A DNA stretch of 64,000 nucleotides from Mauremys mutica (lineage: Eukaryota > Chordata > Testudines > Geoemydidae): the NCBI RefSeq assembly GCF_020497125.1, contig NC_059075.1, forward strand, positions 60,035,321 through 60,099,320. The letters are read 5' to 3'. Position 1 is the first letter of the stretch, and each line of letters opens with the position of its first letter. Position numbers and translations under genes: made by a program. The notes below the pieces were generated by a model. That model was not told the DNA's origin. It searched no databases and saw nothing but the letters and a program-made list of their open reading frames with translations. Below are positions 45,660 through 56,625 of the stretch, in pieces.

Positions 45660-46500
45660 CATCTTGGGACTGGAGTGAGTATAGAAAAGCCAGTCACTAG
45701 CACTCTCTCCCAAAGATCCTGTCTATAGCAGATTTTTAATACTCATCTCTTCTGTACTATCATAACTCGCTTCCTTTCAGAGATGGGCTGGATTTAATGT
45801 CTGCTCCTGGCAGCTATCTCCCAAACACTAGGAAAACCACTAGTCCACTGGAACATCCTATTGTCATGGCCAAAAGGAATGTACCAGCTCCAACGCAAGG
45901 GCCTCAGGTTCCTCACAAAAGCAGCCAACTGGCATTTCTGCCACATATGTTGTAATTTCAACTTGAGAAGAACCGTTTTGGGGGAAAGCTCTTTTGCAGA
46001 AATAGCATATTCAAATGCACTGAGTGCTTTGTTCCAAAAAATGTAAAATCCTGGAGCACTTGAACAACTAATTAATAATAATAAAATAAATGCCAGAAAA
46101 TGCACAATTGAACATAAAGATAGATTGAATGGGCTGGATGGGTTTGGGGTTTGCCGAATTCAGCTCAGATGAGTATACCAGTATATCAAAGCCATTAAAG
46201 CTTGGAGGGCTCTGGATAAATGGTCTTGAATGAGGCCTGTCTCTTAGGGGGGAAAAATCCATCCTCGATACCAGTTGTGAAAATTAACTAAAAAAAGACT
46301 AGTTTGTAGACAACATGCAACAAACTGATGATAGATTCCTTAAGAAATACATCTATTGCAATGACTATCAGGGCACTAAATCCCTTGTTTTAAAGTCCAC
46401 AGTACTCAGAGGTTTTCAGGTATATTTTAGAACTGAGCACCAACTAGTGATCAATGAACAGAGGGTGGAGACTATAAGATTCTATTCAATGCCATGTTCT
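45660..46500. other. Intergenic DNA, no gene recognised
   Basis: AT-rich; a 103-codon minus-strand frame (45794-46105) shows no known domain. Confidence 0.45.
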
Positions 46501-46504
46501 GTTA

Positions 46505-46685
46505 CTGGCACTCATGTACCACTTTTCATCCATAGATCTTAAAGCATTTTATAAAGGAAGCAAGTATCACTATCGCCATTTTACAGGTGTGCCTTGTACA
46601 AAAGATTTGCCCAAAGACACCCAGAAGCCCAGTGGCAGAGCTGGGAATAGGCCTCCTAAGTCCCAGCCCAGTGCCCTATACTGGC
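46505..46685 (-). repeat. MIR-like CORE-SINE fragment
   Basis: ACTATCGCCATTTTACAGG, then ATTTGCCCAAAGACACCCAG, AAGCCCAGTGGCAGAGCTGG is the inverted MIR core (CCAGCTCTGCCACT, GTGTGACCTTGGGCAAG, CTGTAAAATGG). It is the best preserved of the four MIR-like pieces in the window. Confidence 0.65.
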
Positions 46686-46689
46686 TCAT

Positions 46690-48644
46690 ACTAGCTCGCA
46701 GAACTTTTCATCCCAAACTATCTGAGAGTCTTTGCAAACTGTGGTTAGGAGTGTGGCTGTAAAACCAAAAGGAGCATTGTGGGTGATGGGGAGGGGCACT
46801 GCCCCAGCAGGAGCACCTGGAGGCATTGTCTCTAAGGTAGATTGGGGGAGCAGTCACTGTTACATCCCTTTTCAGAGTGTAGCAAGTACTCCTTCCCCTC
46901 CCACTTTGAAAACTGTACTGATAAGGGGCGGGGGCTCTGTTTGCCCTGGGGAGGTGAGTACCGCTGGCAGGACCGACCTTTGTGCAAACTGACATGCCCC
47001 CTCCTGAAAAGTGCCTTTGTGTTTTGACCTAAAAAAGTCTGGTCATATACAAGTGTATATATTAACTTCACCTTAAACACTGTTCCTCTCAGGAGCAGGT
47101 AGCAGAGGAGGGCTCACCTTGAGCTTGGAGGGAACCTCACTGCAGCAATAAGTCAATGAGCATCAGGCTCTCTGACATACAGTTCATTGCTTCTGGCCAG
47201 CCACCTCATCCTGGCAAAGGACTTGGATGAGGAAATGCACTGAGTCCCTCTACACTCAGATCATGTTGGATGATGTGAGCCAAAGAAAAGTAGGGTAGGC
47301 AGGATCGGGGAGGGGAGGTGTCGGATGTCACTGAGTCAGCTGGCATACATAGCTCATGCTGCAGTCTGAGGAAAGTGAAGTTTTGGAGCACCCAGGCCCA
47401 GTATAGACTTAATTCACTCCTAGCTGAGTAAGACATTCAAGGTGTGGAAATTCATTGTTTTTCCCTTGGTATGTGTTGTTGCCTGAGCAGCTGCCTACTG
47501 CACAAGCCAAAATAGAGCCAGCAGGATGGCTGGTAAACAGAGCATCGCAGTCTTGAGCTGTCAAAGGTGAGAAAAGTGGGAATGAGACTCATGGTGCTCC
47601 ATCCAATCTGAGTCTAAAGACTCGCCATAATCTCTCAATGACGGTACACAAATGATGAAAGAGCCTGGATTCAAACATGAGAGTTTTTCGGAGAGAGATT
47701 CATAGACAGAAGTGTCATCCATATTTTTTACCTCTGAGTGGACATTAATTTCATGCCCATCAAGATTTGAGATGCAACTGAATGGGGAGCAGATGCCTCC
47801 CTCAAGAATAGAGAAGGAGTGCAGGAGGCCCTAGTGACACAGGGGCTTTTCTTTTATCAGCTGTTGTCTGCAGTCAATATTTTAATTTATTTCTTTTTGG
47901 CAAAAATAAAACCTCCTGCAACGGAACAGGGTCAACATTGAGCTGAGGTAAAAGATAAACCTGGGCATCATTAGCACAGAACTCTGTCCTAATGAAGAAA
48001 CTGGTTCTAAAGAGAAACAGGCCTCAAACAGATTTCCAAGGGACCCCTAATGATTGGCAGAAACAGATCAAAGCTCCTGTTGAAATAAACTAACATCTTT
48101 AAGTAAATAAAGGGAAAAAACTCATACAATACAGTGCCTGCTGGGCATGTGCATTGTTTGAGGCGGTCCAAAAACATGTGATGGTCTCTTGTGTCAAAGT
48201 ATCACTTGAAGGTCTTTCACACTGGATCAAACCCAAAAAGAGATCAGTTGGATAGAAAGGAACTTATTTGGCCAGTCATTTTCTGTGTCCACTTAGCTAT
48301 TATTGAAGATATTTGCATTTGAATAAGAACTTTCTCCCTTTGCAGCCCAGTTCCTTCTGCTGTTTGAATCTGCAAATGATGTTGTTAAAAACTTAAGTTT
48401 GAACCAGCACAAAAGCCTGTTGCTATGGAAATAACGGATATTACACATTGAGCAAAATGACCCTGTGGCTAGAGCCAATAGGAGACGATGAGCTGAGAAG
48501 GAGGAAATATCTTAAACACAGAACTTCTTTAATAGTTAGCAAATTGGCCAGAAAAATAGATGACTTACAACAGAAAGGTATATGGGTTCAAATGTGTGTG
48601 AAAGTATCCCTTATTGCGGACAATCACTCTTTCACTTCAAACTA
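46690..48644. other. Intergenic DNA, no gene recognised
   Basis: No exon or repeat could be supported. Frames are short and featureless. Confidence 0.45.
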
Positions 48645-48657
48645 ACTAAAACAAAGG

Positions 48658-48826
48658 AGCAAAGAGTCCTGTGGCAACTTATAGACTAACAGACGTTTTG
48701 GAGCATGAGCTTTCGTGGGTGAATACCCACTTCGTCGGATGCTCCAAAACATCTGTTAGTCTATAAGGTGCCACAGGACTCTTTGCTGCTTTTACAGATC
48801 CAGACTAACATGACTACCCCTCTGAT
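48658..48826 (-). mobile_element. Fold-back repeat copy 2 with 13-bp target duplication
   Basis: The same structure as 15453-15618: AGCAAAGAGTCCTGTGGCAA at the plus-strand left, arms GACGTTTTGGAGCATGAGCT / inverted partner near 48740-48757, and TAGTCATGTTAGTCTGGATC on the minus strand. Exact ACTAAAACAAAGG flanks (48645-48657 and 48827-48839). The two copies are 166 and 169 bp with matching end points. Confidence 0.85.
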
Positions 48827-48844
48827 ACTAAAACAAAGGGAGAA

Positions 48845-49982
48845 CCAACTGTTAAGAAGGTCATAACAGTTTGCTGTCAAATTGGAGGGTGTATCTAGTG
48901 GGGTCCACAGGGGTCAGTTGTGAGTCTGGTAGTAGTCAATATTTTCATTAATGACTTGGATAGTAGAATGGAGACTATTCTTATCAAATTTGCAGAGGGC
49001 ACCAAACAGGAAGGTGTTCCAAGAACTTTCAAGACAGGGATTAGAATTCAAAATGACCTTGACAAATTAGAGTAGTGGCCTGAAATCAACAAGATGAAAT
49101 TCAATAAAGACAAATGCAAAGCACTTCACTTAGAAAGGAAAAATCAAATGCCCAACTACAAAAAGGGGAATGACAGATTAGGTGGTAGTACTACTAAAAG
49201 GGACCTGGGAATTATAGTGGATCGCACATTGACTGAGCCAAAAATGTGATGCAGTTGCAAAAAAGGCTAATCTCATTCTGGGGTGTATTAACAGATGTTG
49301 TATGTAAGACATGGAAGGTAATTGTTCCGTTCCGATCAGCACTAGTGAGGCCTCAACTGGAGTACTGTGTCCAGTTCTGGGTGCCACACTTCAGGAAAGA
49401 TGTGAACAAACTGGAGACAGTCCAGAGGAGAGCAATAGAAATGATTAAAGGTTTAGGAAACCTGACCTATGAGGAAAAGTTAAAAATACTGGGCATGATT
49501 AGTTTTGAGAAAAGAAGACTGAGGGAGGACCTGATAAATCTTCAGATATATTTAGGGCGGTTATAAAGAAGACAGTGATCAATTGTTCTTCATGTTCACT
49601 GAAAGCAGGACAAGAAATAAGCCACTTAAACTGCAGCAAGGGAGATTTGGGTTACATATTATGAAAAAACTTTCTAACTATAAAGGTATTTAAGCTCTGG
49701 AACAGGCTCCCAAGTAAAGTTGTAGAATCACCACCACTGGAGGTTTTTAAGCAGGGCTTTGGAGCGGAGCCCGGAGCTAGAGCATAGAGCAGTAGGTGTG
49801 TGCCCGCAGCTGGAGCAGAGCAACTGAAAAATTTGATTGCTCCAAATCCCTGTTTTTAAGAACAGGTAAGACAAACACCTGTCAAGGATGTTATAGGTTT
49901 AGTTGGTCCTGACTCAGCACAAGGAGCTGGACTAGATGACCTCTCAAGGTCTCTTTCAGCCCTGTGATTCTATGATTCTAAG
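48845..49982 (+). mobile_element. Degraded CR1 LINE 3' part
   Basis: It starts within the reverse transcriptase (IFINDLDSRMETILIKFAEG, where the catalytic FADD has become FAEG). It continues through NKMKFNKDKCKALHLERKN, a still open stretch SALVRPQLEYCVQFWVPHFR (49246-49566) and RRAIEMIKGLGNLTYEEKL, and ends with the tail CCTGTGATTCTATGATTCTA. Several stops. A 101-bp hAT sits inside its 3' region. Confidence 0.88.
49752..49852. mobile_element. Minute hAT element (101 bp) with perfect 8-bp duplication
   Basis: The ends are CAGGGCTTTGGAGCGGAGC and, inverted, CAGGGATTTGGAGCAATC. Exact TTTTTAAG copies flank it (49744-49751 and 49853-49860). Removing it restores the CR1 sequence GAGGTTTTTAAGAACAGGT. 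No coding capacity. Confidence 0.95.
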
Positions 49983-49989
49983 GTTGAAG

Positions 49990-50790
49990 CACCTGAAACA
50001 TTATATCTAGTTGGAAATCACTTTAAGAAAGGGGGCTAGATCAATCTCTGGTATCATTCCATTGCATTCAGTAGAATTGCATCAGGTATGAATTTAGTTC
50101 ACGATGTATAATATAATGCTAGTTGAACTATTTATTGGGTATAATAATCATTATGAACGTGCCCCTCCTCTGGTTAGTGAATAATCTGCAACCAATCCTA
50201 TAGTCCTGGAATCTGTTATTTGCCAAATAGGTAGAAAAAAATATTCATTCAACTACGTGACACTTGCAAACTGTTCTCTTCATCTGCTCAGTGTGTGTCC
50301 ATTCTTGTTTTCTGTAGTTGATCAAGTCATATGGTGTTGCTTCTGACTGGATGACTGAACCATTTTAAACAGGAAAAAAACGTGAACAGCAAATAAGTAA
50401 AATGTCTTGTATGAATTTTTGGACAGATAGGCTATTAATGGAAATGTTCATGAATGGTTATGGTGATTCCAATACCCACACATGACAGCATCCCAGGGAT
50501 CACAGCAAACTAATCTTGATGCTTTGATTTGTGAAAATATTCTCAAACTAGGTAGTTCCCCCCCCACACACACAATAAAAGTAGCTCTATATATAACTGC
50601 TGGTGGTCTTGGGCATTTTTTGGTAACAATTATTCCTTTAGAACCTGGTCTCTTATTACAGTGGTGAATAGATCCTTTTTAAAAAGAGGTATTTCTGGGC
50701 CTGTTTTCAAGAAGGATGATCTCAGGAATATAGTACTTAAGTAGCGTCTCATAGTATGTCTACATCACAAATGAATGTGTGATCGCAGCA
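49990..50790. other. Intergenic DNA, no gene recognised
   Basis: AT-rich, with a CCCCCCCCACACACACAC simple stretch near 50560. No gene. Confidence 0.45.
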
Positions 50791-50794
50791 TGGG

Positions 50795-51420
50795 GAACAT
50801 AAGAACGGCCCATTGCTCTGACCGAATATGACCATCTAGCCCAATATATCCTGTCTTCTGACAGTGCCAAGTGCTTCAGAGGAAATGAACAGGAAGGGCA
50901 ATTGCAAATTATCCATCCACCTGTCATCTAATCCCAGCTTCTGGTACTTGGAGATTTAGGGACACCCAATGGATGGGGTTGCATCCTTGACCATCTTGAC
51001 TAATAGCTGTTGATGGACTTGTCCTCCTTGAACTTATGGAATTGTTTTTTTAACCCAGTTATACTTTTGGCCTTCACAACATTCCATGGCAACAAGTTCC
51101 ACATGTTGACTGTGTGAAGAAGTATGTTTGGTTTGGTTTGTCTTAAACCTGCTGCCTATCAATTGCATCGAGTGACCGCTGGTTCTTGTGTTATGTGAAG
51201 GAGTAAATAACACTTCTGTATTTACTTTTTCCATACCACTCAAGATTTTATAAAACTTTATCAGATCCACCCCCTTGGTCATCTCTTTTCTAAGACAAAC
51301 AGTCCAAGTCTTTTTAATTGCTCTTCATATGGAAGTTGGTCCCCACACTTAATCATTTTTCTGCCCTTCTCTATGCCATTTCCAATTCTGATATATCTTT
51401 TTGTGGGTATGCATATTCTT
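50795..51420 (-). mobile_element. CR1-type LINE 3' fragment, minus strand
   Basis: Inverted text gives the CR1 C-terminal region (EQLKRLGLFVLEKR at 51279-51536 on the minus strand, then ITKGVDLIKFYKILSG and LFTPSHNTRTSGHSMQLIG). The 3' end is near GAACATAAGAACGGCCCATT read on the plus strand. This tail differs from the TTCTATGA tail of the other copies, so it is a separate CR1-like subfamily. Fossil. Confidence 0.75.
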
Positions 51421-51714
51421 GCTAGTTTTAGTCTAGCTAGCAGAGGTAACATAATAGCGTAGACGTGGTGGTGTGAGCCAGCAACACAAGTATGAGTTCC
51501 CTTTAGACTTGAGTTGGCTAGCATATGTTGAAGCACACACTTTCATGTCCTTGCTACTGCTGTCACTTGCACCAGCTAGACTAAAGCTAGCATGGGTATG
51601 CCTACTTACACACAATCAAAGAGAAGAGAAGCAGGAGGAATTCCATATAGACAGAAGTTTCAAATTGATATCAGGTCCTCAATGTGTAAACTGTGGAAGA
51701 TACCTCTGAAGATC

Positions 51715-53430
51715 CAGTAAGTCCAAGGGAACAGGGAGATGTATGAGACACAGATGTGGATGGCACCTCAGCCCAACCTGTAAGAAAATCAAGTCTACCC
51801 ACAAAGAGTTTTCCAATGATCCAAGGAAGACAGACAGTCCTTGTTGGAGATTCAACACTCAGAAGAACTGAAAGAACATTCTGTGAAGTTACAGTTGGAC
51901 AACAGGATGGTGTGCTGCCTTTCCAGAGTCAGACATCCCATGATGTCATGCTAAGAATGGATGTCTGAAGTCTAAGGGCAAGGATCCATTGGTAATGACT
52001 CATATCAGCACTAATGACACTACATCTTGGGATATCTCACAGATAGTAGATGATTTCAGGAAACTCAGAAGCATGCTGAAGAAGAATATCCAAGCACACT
52101 TCTTTGAGATCCTTCCTGTCCCATAAGAAAAGGAAGACAGAAGGTAGAAGATTCTGGAAGTAAATCATTGGCTAGGTAGATGGTGTAGGGTTTTGGTTTT
52201 GTGCACCATTGATCTACCTTCTATGAAGTGAGAGGGATGTATAATTTGGATGGCCTCCACCTCAGTAGGAGGGGGACCAATCTCTTTGGGGACAGGATGG
52301 CTATAATAGTCAGGAGAAGGTTAAATTAATACCAAAAGGAAAGGGTAAAAGGAGGGAAGATATGAGCATTCAGCACAAAATTGAGATGTTGAGAATAAAA
52401 TTAATCAATGAACCCAAGAACACAAAAAGAAGACATTTTTTAATTACCTATATGCCAATGCTAGGAGGCTGGGTAGCAAACCAGAGGAACTGGAATTGCT
52501 GATTTCTGAGCATATAGTCAATCTTGTTGGAACTACCGAAACCTGGTGGGATGATTCACACAATGGGAATGTTAAAATCAATGGTTATAAACTAGTTTAG
52601 GAAGGATCAAATAGGCAAGAGGGGTGGGGGAGTAGCACTCTATGTCAAAAATGGCATTACCTGTTTCCAAGTCACTGATAACTCTGTGTCAGTGGACCAG
52701 GTCATAGGTGATCAAGGTTAGTGGTTGGAGCAGGAGTCAGGTCTAGTGGTCAGAGTCCAAGTGTCAGACCCCAGGTCAAAGCAGAGTCAGAACCGGGGAT
52801 TGGCGCTGAAAGTCAGGAGTGGGTCACGTGAAGTCAGGGAAGGCAGGAGAAGGGCCGATTCCAAGGCTGGAAGGGACGGGCCTGGAACAAGGCTGGGCAC
52901 ATAGCAAGGTATTGGCTGGAGAAGCAAAGCAAGAGCAGGGCTTGGAGTGAGGCAAGCACAGGCAGGCAAAGAATCCACAGGCATGTGCATTGGCCGCCTG
53001 CAAGTTGCTACTGTGGGGCTTAAGGAATAGCCCGCTAGCTGCCTCAACCAATCAGGCAGGGCAGTCCATCAGGCAGCCTAGCTGACTTCTTAAGCTGTCA
53101 GGAGACTGAGCAGGTGCAGCTGTAGGGTCTTACTCCTGAGACTCAGAAGAAAATTATCTTAAATGCTTATGGATCAATGTCCTAGCAAGACAGTGTACTA
53201 GTTGGTGTCTGCTACAGACCACCAAATCACACTAGTGAACAGGATGACCACTTCCTTATGTACCTATCTACAGTGTGTGTGTAGGGGGGGACTTTAATTT
53301 GAATGACATATGCTGCCAGTACTAAAACATCCTTGGAATTTCTAAACATTATAGATGACAATTTCCTAACTCAAAAAGTGTTGCAGCCAAACATGGGAGA
53401 ATTCTATATCAGACCTTGTCCTAACAGATA
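51715..53430 (+). pseudogene. Old CR1 LINE, 5' half: ORF1 remnant and ORF2 endonuclease
   Basis: ORF1 remains at 51756-52110: RQTVLVGDSTLRRTERTFCE then MTHISTNDTTSWDISQIVDD. These match the SGNH/GDSL-esterase-like domain of CR1 ORF1, with GDS present and the later G-ND block read as STND. ORF2 endonuclease follows from about 52437: YANARRLGSKPEELELLIS, LVGTTETWWDDSHN. After an insertion (52695-53115) come LVGVCYRPPNHTSEQDDHFL and GGDFNLND. Many stops. The sequence breaks at 53430 at a hAT duplication and resumes at 58287. Confidence 0.85.
52695..53115. mobile_element. Unclassified insertion in the old CR1
   Basis: The CR1 endonuclease text stops near GATAACTCTGTGTCAGTGGA and resumes near GTGTACTAGTTGGTGTCTGC. 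The sequence between (AGTCAGGTCTAGTGGTCAGA through CCTCAACCAATCAGGCAGGG) is not CR1. It has a CCAAT-type phrase and the style of a retroelement LTR, but no clean TG...CA ends or duplication could be fixed. Boundaries are approximate. Confidence 0.5.
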
Positions 53431-54030
53431 ATTATTAGCAGTAGTGCACGGAGGATGATACTCTCCAGTACGCAGTACTGGCAAGAGATTTTTAGGGGCT
53501 ACGGGGTACCAGAAAGACTTGGCTCTGCTCCTTAAGGCAGCAGAACACGGCTAGGGAGGGCATTCATTCTTTACGTAGCTTTAACAGCACAATGCATATG
53601 CTAACAAACTTTAACAAAGGCTTTTTGTTAATGTCTTCTTTTTGTGTCCTTGGGTTCATTGATTAATTTTATTCTCAACATCTCAATTTTGTGCTGAATG
53701 CTCATATCTTCCCTCCTTTTACCCTTTCTTTTTGGTATTAAAAGGTATTGTGCTATTAAATTGGTCAGGAGTCCTCAGGAGGGGAGCGGGGAGGGGAGGA
53801 TGGACTGAAGGTGTTTAAACAGTGTTTTTTATTCTATTTCTCCCCCTTGGTCTGAATTATCCGTGACATTTATACTGCACCACATCAAGTCCAAATCATT
53901 AGAGGAATGCCTCTGCTTGCACTGACCAGAGGATATTTGGATTCTGATGTCAGCCCAGTTCTGCAGCCTGACAGGTATCAGGTGTTGTCCCCAGTGTACT
54001 TAGAATTCTTCTTTGCAGCCAAACTAGTCT

Positions 54031-54103
54031 AACAGACTCCTGAAACTCTTACTATTTACGTGTCTATGGACCACTTTTGTGGTAAGAGTTTCAGGAGTCT
54101 GTT
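54031..54103. repeat. Perfect 22-bp inverted repeat (hairpin)
   Basis: AACAGACTCCTGAAACTCTT then AC (54031-54052) has an exact inverted partner at 54082-54103, separated by 29 nt. It lies inside the large hAT block and has no coding context. Confidence 0.9.
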
Positions 54104-54459
54104 CTGTTCCTATAAAGGAAGTTGAATCTCCCATTGAAATGCAGTGTTTGGGTATAATACCATAATGCGGTTTAGGATACAGTTCTACTTAAAATTTGCC
54201 TTTTAATAAGTCATACATATGCTGAAATGGCTCCTCACCCAACTCCCATATTCCATGTAAACAGACTGAAACACTACATATCTGGGGGAAAGTGAGTAGT
54301 TAAGCATGTTGGTGTTTGTATATACAAATACCCATTTCATCACTGTACTGGAAAATATAGCTGAACTTAATTTTCTATGAAATTTGAAGAAAGTTTAACA
54401 GCCCCAATTGTTTTCTGTGTTAATCAGCGTGAACCTGAAAAAATTACATGCTTTCTAAG

Positions 54460-54760
54460 CAGGGGCAGGTCTAGCTTTTTTGCCGCCCAAAGCACAGCAG
54501 TCAGGCAGCCTTCAGTGGCTTGCCTGTGGGAGGTCCCTGGTCCCATAGATTCGGCGGCTTGCCTGCGGGAGGTCCTCCAGTCCCACGGCTTCGACGTACC
54601 CGCTGCCGAATTGCCGGCGAATCCACGGGACCGGGGACCTCCCACAGACAAGCCGCCGAAGGCTGCCTGACTACTGCCCTAGCAGGGACCGGCAGGGCGC
54701 CCCCTGTGGCTTGCCGCCCCAGGCACGCGGTTGGAGCGCTGGTGCCTGGAGCCGCTGCTG
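54460..54760. mobile_element. hAT MITE, CAGGGGC(A/G)G family, copy C
   Basis: The left end is CAGGGGCAGGTCTAGC and the right end, inverted, CAGCAGCGGCTCCAGGCACC. Flanks TTTCTAAG (54452-54459) and CTTCTAAG (54761-54768) differ at one base. Arms such as GGCTTGCCTGTGGGAGGTCC pair with GGACCTCCCACAGACAAGCC. More diverged than copies A and B, thus older. Confidence 0.85.
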
Positions 54761-54768
54761 CTTCTAAG

Positions 54769-55119
54769 AGAAAAGAATCAGTCCTCACTTACTGAAAAAA
54801 AAATTCCTTCCAACTAGTGTTCGGAAAAGTGCTACAAGACACATACATAACCTCATGAGCAGAGCACAGAGAGGAGACCCTCCCACATTATGACCAGCAA
54901 AATAATAATAATTATTATTATTAATAATAAAATCTCGAAGAGGCAGAGGTTCACAGATTTGCAAACCTAAAAACCCATGTTATGCTTTAAACCACCTCAG
55001 CACATACCAGGTTTATGAACATTAAAAAGTTAACTGCAAAGGAACACTGAAACCCATTAACCTGAATGTGTGCAAGCCAGTATGCCCTCACTGACTAAAG
55101 GTGCAATCACATCTGAACA
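54769..55119. other. AT-rich interior of the large hAT block
   Basis: It includes an ATAATAATAATTATTATTAT simple palindrome at about 54901-54930. No coding content. Confidence 0.5.
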
Positions 55120-55647
55120 GCTAAAAATTAACCTTGCCCTTTTAAGCTAAATGGAGTCATGTCACTGGCTCCATCTCTGTTACATAACAGATAACAAAAC
55201 TCCAGTGGGGGCATGGTGCTGTCGCATAAGGTCTCAGGTACATGGTGTGATTTTTCAGAATCTCTTTTGGGAATAGTCATGTAAGTGAAATAGCTGGTAC
55301 TTACGATTATGCTATTTCTATGCATGTATATTCATCTTGGTATCTGAAGTTATGAATATTAGCTGTGTTTACTACATGTTTGCTCCTGTGGTAAGGGCCA
55401 CAAGGAATTTAGTCAGCACAGGAACAAGTCCCTGGAAAATGCCTGTCTACACTTAATGGACTTTTTGTGAATGTTCTGGCTAGAATATGGGTGGAGATGA
55501 TGGACATGTAACTTGCCCATGTGACTCCAAACACCATCTTTCACAGTAAGAACAGATTTCCCTTTACTTGGCACTTGGCAGAAGCTAAAGGGCCCTGGCC
55601 TGGAAACATCAATTTTGCCTCTTTCCTGCTCCAGCCTCTGGACTATG
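55120..55647 (+). mobile_element. LTR-like repeat copy 2
   Basis: The order of phrases is as in 45005-45655: GGTATCTGAAGTTATGAATA, AAGGGCCACAAGGAATTTAG, GACATGTAACTTGCCCATGT, GACTCCAAACACCATCTTTC. The downstream segment 56103-56180 may be its continuation after the inserted hAT at 55656. The TATAAAAGG box of copy 1 is not preserved here. Ends not fixed. Confidence 0.5.
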
Positions 55648-55655
55648 AACATATG

Positions 55656-56094
55656 CAGGGCCGGCTCCAGAGCCCAGCGGGGCAAGCACCCGCCTGGGGC
55701 GGCCCTTTCCCGGGGGGGCGGCAGGCTGGGCCGGCGGACCTGCCGCAGTCATGCCTGCGGGAGGTCCACCGGAGCCCCGGGAGCAGCGGACCTGCCGCAG
55801 GCATGACTGCAGAGGGGACGCTCGGCCGGCGGCTCCAGTGGACCTCCCGCAGGCATGACTGCGGACGGTTCGCTGGTCCCGCGGCTCGGCTGGACCTCCC
55901 GCAGGCATGACTGCGGCAGCTCAACCGCAGCCGCGGGACCAGCGAACCGCCCGCAGCTGCGGGAGGTCCAGCCGAGCCGCGCGACCAGCGGACCCTCCGC
56001 AGTCATGCCCGCAGGAGGTCCGCTGCTCCCGCGGCTCGGGGGCGCCTCCCGGGCATGATTGCTTGGGGCGGCCAAATTTGTAGAGCCGCCCCTG
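55656..56094. mobile_element. hAT MITE, CAGGGGCGGCTC family, copy D, with expanded interior
   Basis: The ends are CAGGGCCGGCTCCAGAGCC and, inverted, CAGGGGCGGCTCTACAAATT. There is a perfect 8-bp duplication AACATATG at 55648-55655 and 56095-56102. It is 439 bp against 263-273 bp in copies A and B because units of the type CTCCCGCAGGCATGACTGCG are repeated inside. Open frames across it on both strands (for example 116 codons at 55749-56099) follow from this GC-rich repeat. Confidence 0.95.
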
Positions 56095-56102
56095 AACATA
56101 TG

Positions 56103-56617
56103 GGAGCATTCTAACCAAGGGACTGAGGACTTTTAAGTAATCTGGAGTCTTCATATTTCCTTGATCCTTTGCAGATGGACTTAGGAGTTGGATATGGTAC
56201 AGAGACTGTTCTAGCCTCACTGATTGCTGATTTCTCCCTTGCAATGGACAAAGATCAGATGCCTGCTGACTTTCTCACATGAGTCAGCAGCCTTTGATAC
56301 CTGTGGTATAAGCATCATAGCCCTTGCTTGAGTGGTTTTGTTCTTTCCTCTCCAAATGTCGAAGCCTGTTCCCATTGAACTCAATAGGAACAGGATTTGG
56401 CCTCAAGAGATCAGAGAATGTGATTTTGATCAATTGCTTATCTGTCCAGAGACAGCTCTCATGCACGTTCTGCCAGGCTGGTTTTGATTGACCGTCCTGT
56501 ATGTCATGCTGAGGAAAATAATAAAGCAATTTGGGCTGTAGTTCTATCAAGATGCACATGGCACACACAGTTCTATGCCTCTTTTCCATCAAACCCAGAC
56601 GGCGCAGCATCTTTGCT
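56103..56617. other. Interior of the large hAT block, unassigned
   Basis: No gene. A 119-codon minus-strand frame (56284-56643) has no motif I recognise. Confidence 0.45.
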
Positions 56618-56625
56618 TTCCTAGT

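Noticed and set aside
55521..56244. Several 90-130 codon frames on both strands
   Set aside because: They follow from the palindromic GC-rich interior of a hAT copy.
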